The notes beneath the pieces were generated by a model that was not told the origin of the DNA, did no database searches, and saw nothing but the letters and a program-made list of their open reading frames with translations. Below are positions 19,956-32,000 of a DNA stretch of 64,000 bases, piece after piece. This stretch comes from Candidatus Fredericiella danica (GTDB lineage Bacteria > Chloroflexota > Anaerolineae > Caldilineales > Caldilineaceae): positions 1-64,000 of the forward strand of contig JADJPH010000034.1 in the NCBI GenBank assembly GCA_016713335.1, written 5' to 3'. The translations under genes and the position numbers were made by a program. Numbering within the stretch: position 1 is the stretch's first letter; each line of letters opens with the position of its first letter.

Positions 19956-20396
19956 ATGTACCCTCTGATCGTAGCAACCCACAACCTCATGCGTTGGGTC
20001 GTCGTCATCCTCGCCATCTATGCCCTCGTCCGCGTTTATATGGGATGGCTTGGCAAGAAGGAGTTCACCGAGACTGATCGGAAAGCGCTTTCGTTCTCTT
20101 CCATTGGCCTGGACATCCAGGTGTTGCTGGGCCTGGTGGTGTATTTCATGGGGGGATGGTTCAACGTCTTTGGCAACATGGGATCGGCTTCTGGTAAAGT
20201 ACGCTTCTATGGCGTTGAGCACATCACGATGATGCTGATTGCGGTTGTCCTGGCGCACCTGGGTGTGGTGATGAGCAAGAAAGCCGCCACCCCGGCAGGG
20301 AAGTTCAAGCGCGCGGCGATCTACGTCACACTGTCGGTGCTTGCGGTGCTTGTCGGCATCCCGTGGCAGTACAGCAATTTGCTGCCGACGTTTTAG
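19956..20396 (+). CDS. Four-helix membrane protein of unknown function
   Basis: A 146-residue integral membrane protein with four predicted helices: residues 7-29 (HNLMRWVVVILAIYALVRVY), 50-66, 85-105 (YGVEHITMMLIAVVLAHLGV) and 118-136. Membrane histidines in HNLMRW, VEHI and LAHLG recall small cytochrome-b-like or CopD-like proteins, but no heme motif is certain. An AGAAAGGA site lies upstream. It is followed by the TetR gene 42 bp later and preceded by the TetR-type operator, so it is probably that regulator's target. Confidence 0.75.
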   Translation: MYPLIVATHNLMRWVVVILAIYALVRVYMGWLGKKEFTETDRKALSFSSIGLDIQVLLGLVVYFMGGWFNVFGNMGSASGKVRFYGVEHITMMLIAVVLAHLGVVMSKKAATPAGKFKRAAIYVTLSVLAVLVGIPWQYSNLLPTF

Positions 20397-20438
20397 CCTT
20401 TGGCAACGTTGGAAGTGGCCCAGTGTGGGAGGTGTCAC

Positions 20439-21019
20439 ATGTCCGACACAATGGACAGCCATGACGCCATTCTGAGTGCCGCGAAACACCTGTTTATGCA
20501 ACAGGGGTTTCGCGGCATTTCGATGCGGCAGATCGCAGAAGCGGTCGGCGTCACCAAAGCTGCACTCTATTATCATTTTCCCGGGACAAAGAGGATCTCT
20601 TTGTCGCCATCGTTGCCAGTTATCTGGAAGACCTTGGTAAATTGATCGCCGATGCCTCTGCCGAAGGCTGCACCAGCCGTGAGCAGATCGATGCCATCGT
20701 CCACCGGATTCTGTTGCAGCCGGTTGAGCAGCGGGCTATCTTGCGTTTGACCAGCCAGGAGTTGAGCAACGTCAGTGCGGAAACGCGGGCGCGCTTTCTT
20801 GAGCTCTACCATGAGCGTTTCATTGGTCGCATCACGGCCATCTTGCAGCACGGAATGGATACCCACGAACTGCGCCGGCTGGATCCCGGTCAAGCGACCT
20901 GGATGCTGCTGTGTATGATGTATCCATATTTTCAGGCGTCCCCCGGCGACCGGCTCGGCCCCACCAACGCGCAGATCGATCTATTGGTGTCGATCTTTTT
21001 TGACGGCCTCGCGGTTTGA
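20439..21019 (+). CDS. TetR family transcriptional regulator (frameshifted)
   Basis: About 193 residues. The N-terminal helix-turn-helix is typical: AILSAAKHLFMQQGFRGISM followed by RQIAEAVGVTKAALYYHF. One extra G near 20583 breaks the frame; the restored text is YYHFPDKEDLFVAIVASYLE. The C-terminal ligand domain is variable. The start ATG 20439 follows GGGAGGTG. It probably autoregulates through the palindrome at 19716 and controls the upstream membrane protein. Confidence 0.88.
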
Positions 21020-21100
21020 CGCTGATTTTTGCTTTGCACGGGTCTGTACATGCCCCGCACCCGGCGTCGTAGGCCGGCTCAGGCAAAGCGTTCTCCACTC

Positions 21101-21116
21101 CTGGTCACTTGACCAG
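21101..21116. promoter_or_regulatory. Perfect palindrome CTGGTCA-CT-TGACCAG (candidate operator)
   Basis: Perfect 7-bp arms with a 2-bp spacer, 152 bp upstream of the CBS-ACT gene that heads the PFOR block. A TATAGT hexamer lies about 69 bp downstream of the palindrome, and a similar TATAGA lies about 51 bp downstream of the twin site that faces the UspA gene. The identical heptamer at both sites argues for a shared regulator. Confidence 0.6.
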
Positions 21117-21267
21117 TTTTCCAACTACACTCCTGACTAACACCATTCTCCCCACGTGCATGACGTCAGTGATGGCGTTCTGCTCTATAGTTGATCTGCC
21201 CGACACCTTCTGGTCCGTGCACAACGCATGTGCGCGGTATTCAAGAGCACTCAAGGAGGAATGCCCC

Positions 21268-21915
21268 ATGTTGGTTAAGGAACGAATGGCAACGCCTGCC
21301 ATTTCGGTTACTCCAGAAACGTCTTTTCAGGAAGCGCTGAAGTTGATGCGTGACCACAAATTCCGCCGCGTCCCGGTCGTCGATGGCAATGGGCACCTGG
21401 TTGGCATCATATCAGAACGCGATATGCTGCATGCGTCGCCGTCACCTGCAACGTCATTGAGCGTATGGGAGGTGAACTACCTCCTGTGGAAGCTCAAGGT
21501 GAGCGACATCATGACCCACAATGTGATTACAATCAACCTGAATGCACCGATTGAAGATGCCGCAAGCCTGATGGTTGCGCGCAAGATTGGTGGCCTTCCC
21601 GTGGTCGACGACGCAGGGGCCCTGGTGGGTGTGATTACCGAGACGGACATCTTCAAAGCGTTTGTCGAAATGCTTGGCGGTGGCGAAAAGGGGCTGCGCT
21701 TGACGTTGCAGGTGCCGAGTGGCAGCGGCGTGCTGGCGAAATTGTCGGAAGCCATTTACAACGCCGGCGGTATCATCCTCAGCGTTGGCTCGCTTGACCA
21801 CGAAACCGATGGCAAGCGCGAGTTGATCGTAAAGGTGCGCGGCGTCAACAAGGAAAAGATTGTGAGTGTGCTGGAAGCGCTGGGCGATCATGTAATTGAT
21901 GCCCGCGAGGTTTGA
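21268..21915 (+). CDS. CBS-pair protein with C-terminal ACT-like domain
   Basis: A 215-residue cytosolic protein (AcuB-like architecture). The first CBS motif is FRRVPVVDGNGHLVGIISER (about residues 31-60). The second is KVSDIMTHNVITINLNAPIE through GGLPVVDDAGALVGVITETD (about 75-130). An ACT-like tail follows (LRLTLQVPSGSGVLAKLSEA onward). CBS pairs bind adenine nucleotides and act as energy sensors. The start ATG 21268 has AAGGAGGA seven bases upstream. It heads a co-directional block with PFOR; the perfect palindrome at 21101 lies upstream. Confidence 0.88.
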   Translation: MLVKERMATPAISVTPETSFQEALKLMRDHKFRRVPVVDGNGHLVGIISERDMLHASPSPATSLSVWEVNYLLWKLKVSDIMTHNVITINLNAPIEDAASLMVARKIGGLPVVDDAGALVGVITETDIFKAFVEMLGGGEKGLRLTLQVPSGSGVLAKLSEAIYNAGGIILSVGSLDHETDGKRELIVKVRGVNKEKIVSVLEALGDHVIDAREV

Positions 21916-22027
21916 TATTTCGGCAGGGTGCTGCCCCAGGACGCGTGCGATTTTCAATGATGTCGCGAAAGACGCGCTGGGTGCACCCTACCGGCCAATT
22001 TCGTATTCATTTGAAGGAGATCCAGAA

Positions 22028-25580
<3,553 letters not shown>

Positions 25581-25687
25581 ATCGTGATCTGAACTGGCCA
25601 GGGCGGGTAGTCCATAGCGAGACCACCCGCCTTGCGCCGGTCACGCCGGAACCCATCACGGTTGCCATTCTTGAAAGGATATGTGTC

Positions 25688-26707
25688 ATGGTTGACCTCA
25701 CTACAGATTATCTTGGTCTGACCCTTAAACACCCGGTCGTGCCCTCTGCATCGCCGCTTTCCGATGGGATTGATAAGATCCGCCGGTTGGAGGATGCAGG
25801 CGCCGCCGCCGTCGTGATGTACTCGTTGTTTGAAGAGCAGATCGTTGGCGAAAGCCACATCCTCGATCATTACCTTTCCTACGGCGCTGAGAGCTTTGCC
25901 GAATCGCTCAACTATTTCCCGGAAATGGATAGCTACAATGTTGGGCCGGGAGGGTACTTGGAGTTGCTCCGCAGAGCCAAAGAGGCAGTAGACATTCCCA
26001 TCATCGCCAGCTTGAACGGCGTTTCGACGGGTGGTTGGGTTGATTACGCGCGCATGATGCAAGATGCCGGCGCCGATGCGCTAGAACTGAACATCTACTA
26101 CGTGGCGACCGACACCAAGATGACCGGGCTGGAAGTGGAGCAGATGTACGTTGACGTTGTGAAAGATGTCAAAGCCAACATCTCGATCCCGCTCTCGGTC
26201 AAATTGGGGCCGTATTTCAGCTCATTTGCGAATATGGCGTTGAAGCTATCTGACGCCGGCGCCGATGGACTGGTGATCTTCAATCGTTTCTATCAACCGG
26301 ACTTTGATCTGGAGCGATTGGAAGTTGTGCCAAACTTGATGCTGAGCACGCAATGGGAACTGCGCCTGCCGCTACGATGGGTGTCGATCCTCTACAAGCG
26401 TGTGCCGGTTGACTTTGCGATCACCAGCGGTGTGCATGGCTACGAAGATGTGATTAAGGGCTTGATGGCGGGCGCAAATGTGACGATGATGGCTTCTGAA
26501 CTCTTGAAGAATTCGATCAAGCGCCTGGGCGTTGTTGTTCATGAACTGGAAAACTGGCTCGAAGAGCACGAGTACGACTCAGTGCGCCAGATGCAGGGCA
26601 GCATGAGCCAGGCAAACGTTGCAGAACCGGCGGCGTTCGAGCGCGCCAACTATATGAAGGTTCTGCAGTCCTGGAAGTTCGACCCGACGGGCGTTCTAAA
26701 GCGATAG
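25688..26707 (+). CDS. Dihydroorotate dehydrogenase-like FMN protein
   Basis: A 339-residue TIM-barrel flavoprotein related to class 1 dihydroorotate dehydrogenase. It begins MVDLTTDYLGLTLKHPVVPS and contains IIASLNGVSTGGWVDYARMM, GADALELNIYY, SVKLGPYFSSFANMALKL and AITSGVHGYEDVIKGLMAGA, the last being the phosphate-binding end. In several anaerobes such genes sit next to nifJ and may serve redox or amino-acid metabolism instead of pyrimidine synthesis. The gap after PFOR is 107 bp. The frame is intact. Confidence 0.82.
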   Translation: MVDLTTDYLGLTLKHPVVPSASPLSDGIDKIRRLEDAGAAAVVMYSLFEEQIVGESHILDHYLSYGAESFAESLNYFPEMDSYNVGPGGYLELLRRAKEAVDIPIIASLNGVSTGGWVDYARMMQDAGADALELNIYYVATDTKMTGLEVEQMYVDVVKDVKANISIPLSVKLGPYFSSFANMALKLSDAGADGLVIFNRFYQPDFDLERLEVVPNLMLSTQWELRLPLRWVSILYKRVPVDFAITSGVHGYEDVIKGLMAGANVTMMASELLKNSIKRLGVVVHELENWLEEHEYDSVRQMQGSMSQANVAEPAAFERANYMKVLQSWKFDPTGVLKR

Positions 26708-26746
26708 TGCAGAGCTCCACCCTGCACATGATCACGGAGGCGTTCC

Positions 26747-28136
26747 ATGACTAAGCGCAAAGTGCTGATCCCGATGGATGGCTCCGAATTCAGCCGGCAA
26801 ATCGTGCGGACAGTTAAGGAGTTTCTTGACCCGCACGATGTGTCGCTCGTGTTGCTGCGTGTCGCAGCCACCGAGCGTGCCGCTGGAGATTCCATCTGCC
26901 CGTGACATGCTGGTTGGCAGTTATCCAACCTCAGGCTCCTATGAGGCCTACAATGCGGCCGTTGAGCGCAGCTACGCCATGGTGGAACATGAGATGGATA
27001 ACCTGCGCGCCGAACTTGCGGAGGAGATGCGCACCGACGCCGACTATCTGCGTGAGCAGGGATTCACCGTCAAGATCGATGTTCACTTCGGTGATCCCGC
27101 CCAGCGCATCGTCCAGTATGTGAACGACGAGCAAGTGAAGTTGGTGGCGATGGCGACGCATGGCCGCTCCGGGCTCAGTCGCCTTGTGTTGGGCAGCGTG
27201 GCCGAACGCGTCCTGCGGGGGGCATCGATTCCGGTGCTGTTGTTGCGACCGGAAGAAAACGTGGCTGAACGCAGCGCTACCAATCAGTTGGCGTCGGCGC
27301 TGGGCCAGACGAGCAGCTTGCGGCTGGCGGCGGCGACCGACGGCTCCCCCTTTGGCCAGCGTGCGGTGACGCTGGCGGGAAAGTTGCAGAACTCGCTCGG
27401 TGGGCAACTCACCGTGCTCGTCACCGCGACCGGGCGCGAAGGTGTGGGCCGCGCTCAGGAGACCATGAAGTCCATTGTCGAATTGGTGTCGGAGGTCAAG
27501 CCCCCACCGCAGATGGTTCCGCTCGTCGGCTATGCGGATGAGGTGCTGCTTTCCTACCTAAAAGAACATGCGTGCAACGTGCTGGTGGTTGGCGCCTTTG
27601 CCGACCGGAGCGCCGGCGGCGCGCACTCGGTGGGACCTACCGCACACCGGCTTGTGCAAGAGGCGCCTGCCTCCGTCTTACTCATGAAGGGCAGCAGCCA
27701 GTCTTTTCGGAATCTGCTGGTCTGCGCGAGTGTCGACGACGAGGCCGTGGTGGCGGTCGCCGCACAATTTGCACAGGCGATGGGCGCAAGCCTGCGCCTG
27801 CTGCATGTGGCTCCCCCTTCGGCCGCGATCTATCTGCCGGAATCCGGTGGTGACAAGGTCAATATCGAAGCGGTGCTACAGCAGGGAACGCGCTTATCGA
27901 GCGTGATTCATGATTGGGAGCAGCGCCTGAAGGCGTATGGGTTTGACCGATCCGCCATCATGATCCAGCCCGGTTCGGCGCCGGAAGTGATCCTCCAGCA
28001 CACGCGCGATGAGGATTATGATCTCGTCATCGTTGGCAGTGAGTCCAGCCCCGGGCACTTCCCGGGCAGTATTGCCAATACGGTCGTCCGGTTTGCCGAT
28101 CAATCTGTCTTTCTGGTGCGAACGCGCACAAAATAG
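26747..28136 (+). CDS. Protein of three tandem universal-stress domains (frameshifted)
   Basis: About 463 residues with three Usp-like domains (about 1-165, 180-305 and 315-460). It starts MTKRKVLIPMDGSEFSRQIV at ATG 26747; one frameshift near 26880 joins it to the long downstream frame. Domain 1 has a full nucleotide signature ATHGRSGLSRLVLGSVAERV. Domain 2 (VVGAFADRSAGGAHSVGPTA) and domain 3 (VGSESSPGHFPGSIANTVVR) are degenerate. Three Usp domains in one chain are uncommon; one and two are usual. It lies 39 bp after the dihydroorotate-dehydrogenase-like gene. Confidence 0.85.
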
Positions 28137-28164
28137 GGCGCTTCCCACCTGTGCGATAACCCTG

Positions 28165-28197
28165 ACCAACCAGCGAGCGTTCTGCCTGCTGGTTGGT
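28165..28197 (+). other. Intercistronic hairpin
   Basis: ACCAACCAGC (28165-28174) pairs perfectly with GCTGGTTGGT (28188-28197) over a 13-base loop. It lies between the triple-Usp stop and the ribosome-binding site of the following CBS gene. There is no T-run, so it is more likely an mRNA-processing or stability element than a terminator. Confidence 0.5.
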
Positions 28198-28220
28198 GTT
28201 CGCCAGCAAGGAGGACTCCA

Positions 28221-28649
28221 ATGAACAAGCGACATCTGACCGAAGTGCAAGACTGGATGAGTGAACAGCCGGTGGTCATTGCGCCTGATGCAACCCTGGC
28301 TGAGGCATACCGGTTGATGCTGGAAAAGGAAGTGCGGCGCCTGCCGGTGGTCGAACGCGAACTGATTGGCATTGTGACCCTGGGTGACATCTTGCGTGGG
28401 ACGCCGGTCACGAGTGACGATGTCGACACTGAGACGCAGTTGCTGCTCAGCGAGCGGCGCGTGCGCGACGTCATGACCTATGATCCCGTGACCATCAACC
28501 CGAGCGCCACCATCCAAGAGGCGGCGGAACGCATGCTGGAATATCAGGTGAGCGGTCTGCCGGTGGTGCGCAACGGCAAGGTGGTCGGCGTCATCACGGA
28601 GAGTGATATCTTCCGCCTGGTTGTGGAGTCCTGGTCCGCAGAAGGCTAG
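28221..28649 (+). CDS. CBS-pair protein
   Basis: A 142-residue protein consisting almost only of two CBS motifs: VQDWMSEQPVVIAPDATLAE through VRRLPVVERELIGIVTLGDI, then VRDVMTYDPVTINPSATIQE through SGLPVVRNGKVVGVITESDI. Stand-alone CBS pairs of this size resemble the hypoxic response protein Hrp1. AAGGAGG precedes ATG 28221. It is the last gene of the CBS-PFOR-Usp block. The frame is intact. Confidence 0.9.
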   Translation: MNKRHLTEVQDWMSEQPVVIAPDATLAEAYRLMLEKEVRRLPVVERELIGIVTLGDILRGTPVTSDDVDTETQLLLSERRVRDVMTYDPVTINPSATIQEAAERMLEYQVSGLPVVRNGKVVGVITESDIFRLVVESWSAEG

Positions 28650-28688
28650 CTTCCCGCCTTTCGGGTGCGAACCACAATTTGTTTGGCC

Positions 28689-28715
28689 GCGCGTCACGAT
28701 CACGTAGTGACGCGC
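28689..28715 (+). terminator. Strong hairpin after the CBS gene
   Basis: GCGCGTCAC (28689-28697) pairs perfectly with GTGACGCGC (28707-28715) across a 9-base loop, 40 bp after the CBS stop. Only a short TATTT follows, so terminator activity is plausible but not assured. The rest of the 387-base gap before the surface-protein gene holds the structured element at 28789-28847 and a 14-base direct repeat (TGCCGCCCGTTGAA at 28801 and 28937). Confidence 0.5.
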
Positions 28716-28788
28716 GTAGTATTTGCTACATTTGACGTATACCTCTCTACCATCCACATGCTAAGGTTGTGATCGTGAAGTTTCGCTG

Positions 28789-28847
28789 AAATTGGCGGAC
28801 TGCCGCCCGTTGAAGCTTGCTGCGCTGCGTTCTGCAAGCGCCAATTT
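28789..28847 (+). other. Nested stem structure upstream of the giant surface protein
   Basis: The outer arms AAATTGGCG (28789-28797) and CGCCAATTT (28839-28847) enclose an inner stem GCTTGC (28815-28820) / GCAAGC (28834-28839), which abuts the outer stem at C28839. The element lies about 190 bp before the ATG of a 9-kb gene. It may be a 5' leader structure or a small RNA; no known riboswitch class is recognised. Confidence 0.35.
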
Positions 28848-29036
28848 GGGGACGCTACGCCGCAAGCACAGCAACATCGCAACCAACTGAACTCCCGTCC
28901 AGCTAGCTTCGGCCAATCAGGCCGGCAAAAGCTGTTTGCCGCCCGTTGAACATGAAAAACAAAATATTCGGCATTCTTTGAGGGCCGTGCGTTCACCGCA
29001 CTGCGCTCGCGATTCTCCTTGGAAGGAATCACGATC

Positions 29037-32000
29037 ATGAAGCTCCGCAACTATCACCTACGAAGCCTGGTGGGCATTTTTCTGCTTGCCGTTGTCTTTT
29101 GTTTGCTGGGCGTGGCATTTGCGCCCGTAGCCGCGCACGCTGCTGGGACGATCGGCACGGACATCGGCGATCCCACCGATCCGGCGCCGGCGACCCTTGG
29201 GGGCGGCGACGATCCGGTGTACGCCATGCGTCCCGCGAATGATTGTACTGAGGCTGTGGCTGAAGGTGCTCTTTGTCTGGAGTTGGCGGCGCCTTTTCCG
29301 AATATGGAGTCGATTTTATTCCCTGGGTCTGGACTGACGTATTATGCGTCGGCCACTGGTTGGTTGAATGGTTACACCGGCCCCATGTATGTCACCGACG
29401 GGTCTTTCTCAACGATACTGACGCTTCCGCCTGGCACCGGTGCGTTCTATCTGTATTTTCGGCCACATGCCGACCCATTTGCGACCTTCACGGTCAATAT
29501 CTACGACAAAGATGATGTGCTCCTCGATACGCTCACGACTACGCTATCTCGTGACGTCGCGTTCCCGATTACGATGTGGTCATTGACGGGTTCCGCCGAG
29601 ATTCGTAAAGTCGAAATTACGACTGCCCCTGGCGTTAGCGTCGCCATCGGGCAGGTCGGCATCGCGACCGAACTACCGGAAGTCGCCATCAACAACTTCA
29701 CTTGGGAGTACTTCAATCCGCCACCCGCCGATGCCGGCGAGACCTGGCTTGGCGGGCAGGGCTATCCGGTCGCAGGCGGCGAAATCCTGTACTCGTATGA
29801 GATCTGCAACAACGCGCTGGATCCCTACAACACCAATAGCTACGCTGAGGACATCCAGGTTGTCAGCCAGATCGTGCCGCCGGTGGTCAGCGACCAATAT
29901 TCCAATACGCTGCCGCTGATGTGGTACATTGCCGACACCCTTGAATTGAGCGGCACCGTCGGCAGTTGCAGCGATGACTGGACCGACGGTTACCAGATCA
30001 CCTGCGCCATCGGTGATTTGGCCGCCAATGAATGCCGATCGTTCCAGGTCAAGACGTATATCAGCCCGCTGGCATTGGTCAATAGCGGGCCGGTTGGCGC
30101 GGTCAAGCAAGTGCAGGCCTACGCGATCTCCAGCAATTTTGTTGAAGGTCCAAATCAAGAGGAGGCGCAGCACATCATCCAGGCCCAGGCGGACTTGCAG
30201 TTGACGAAGACGCTGGTCCCCGGATCCGAGCGGCGTCCCCGGTCTGTACCTCTGCAGCATTGCGGGCGACAACCTTGGTCCCAGGCGCGCTTTTGTGGCC
30301 GTGCGTGACGACATTCTTGCCAGTGGCGCCTTCGAGCTGGTTTCTATCATTACAGACGCAGTGCACAGCCAGGTGACGCTCTCGCTCATTCCGGCGCCAG
30401 AAGGCGGGCAATCGCTCGAATTTGTGTTGCTAGACGCGCTGGAGCCGGTGTCGTGGCCTTTCCCGCCGTGGTTTGTCTCACCGGGCGCGATTGACTCATT
30501 CCCATGGCCGGGCCACGGGCGCTGGACGATTCAAATGCAACTGAGCGCGAGCGGGCCGCAGGTCGTCAGCAACTGCGCGGAGGTGTTCACGATCCATGCG
30601 CCCGACGGCTATGGCGCGCCGTCCACGTTTGTCCCCACGCCTGACCCGAATAGCGCCAACAACCGCGCCTGCGTGAACCTCGACATTGCGGGAACGGCTG
30701 ACCTCGCCATCGATAAGTCGTGGTCAATGCTGGATACGGAGACGCCGGTCGCCGGTGCGACCGTGGTCTATACACTCTCGGTTGCAAACCTTGGTCCAAG
30801 CGCTGCCAACAACGTCGTGGTCGAGGATATTTTGCCTGCTGGTCTTGCGGCCGGCACAGTCACCATTGTGCAGGCGTTCCCCGGCGCAGAATGCACTGTC
30901 GGTGTACCGGGTGACCCGGCGCAGCCCCTGCGCTGCAATATCGGCAATATTCAGGGTGTGGGCGCGGCTGGGGCGGATGGACTCGAGGTGGTCCTGACTG
31001 CGCAGATTGACCCGGCCTACTTCGCTGAGAATGCCGATCCGGTGCTGTTGTCATCGCCGTGGTTGAATAACAGCGCCAGGGTGGCGTCAGATACGTTTGA
31101 CCCTGACATGTCCAACAATATGGCCACGGTGTCCATTGCGATCGGCGAGTCGACCACCTTCGAAGTCGATGTGTGGGGTGAGCCAGAATCGGTTGTGGCC
31201 GGCGAGGTCATGCAGTACCCAATAGTGCTGCTCAATCATGGCCCCAGCGTCGTGCGTGACTTCGACATCGACGTCAACACAGGGTTGCTGCCAGGGCGAA
31301 TCACCGGATATCAGATAATGACCGGCGACGCGCAGTGTAACATCGGCGCCATGACCAGCACTGCGCTCGACTGCATCGGCGAGCGGCTGGGCGTTGGCTC
31401 GGACAATGCAGTCGAGATCGTTGCCACCGTGCTCATCGATCCGGGCGCCATGCCCGATGCCGATCCCCCGGAAGGCTATGAAGTGATGGTTTCCGCCTAT
31501 GATGACACTGGCACGACGATCGTCACGGACACGACCCGGACCTATGTTGCGACCTTTGCCGACCTGGAGGTCACCAAGACGGCCAGTACGAATACGCCGG
31601 TTGCCGGCGAAACGATGACGTTCGAGATCGTTGTATCAAATGCAGGGCCATCGACCGCGCGTAGTGTTGTGTTGACGGATGTATTGCCGGCCGGCATGTC
31701 CAGCCTGATCGACACACTTGGCTGTGGCGCCGCGTTGGAAGGCTGCTGGTTGGGGGATATCGATGCGGGGCAGCAGAAATCGGTGCAGGTGACAGTGCAG
31801 GTGGACGATGAGGTTCCCTGCGGAAGCACGCTCGATAACACCGTTCTTGTCTCGTCGGGTACGCAGGATCCGGATGGGATTGATCCCTCCACGACGGCGT
31901 CGGTCAGTGTGGCTTGCTTGAGCGATCTGCGGGTGCTGAAGTTCGGCAAGCCGGACGGAGCCGTGCGTGCGGGTGAGATGTTGACCTACACGGTGCTCGT

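Noticed and set aside
19728..20576. A 282-codon minus-strand frame across the membrane protein and operator.
   Set aside because: The plus-strand gene has clear membrane helices and a ribosome-binding site; the antisense translation is rich in His/Arg/Gln with no domain.
21031..21089. GCTTTGC/GCAAAGC stem after the TetR gene as a terminator.
   Set aside because: The arms are 45 bases apart with only partial inner pairing and no T-run, too weak to call.
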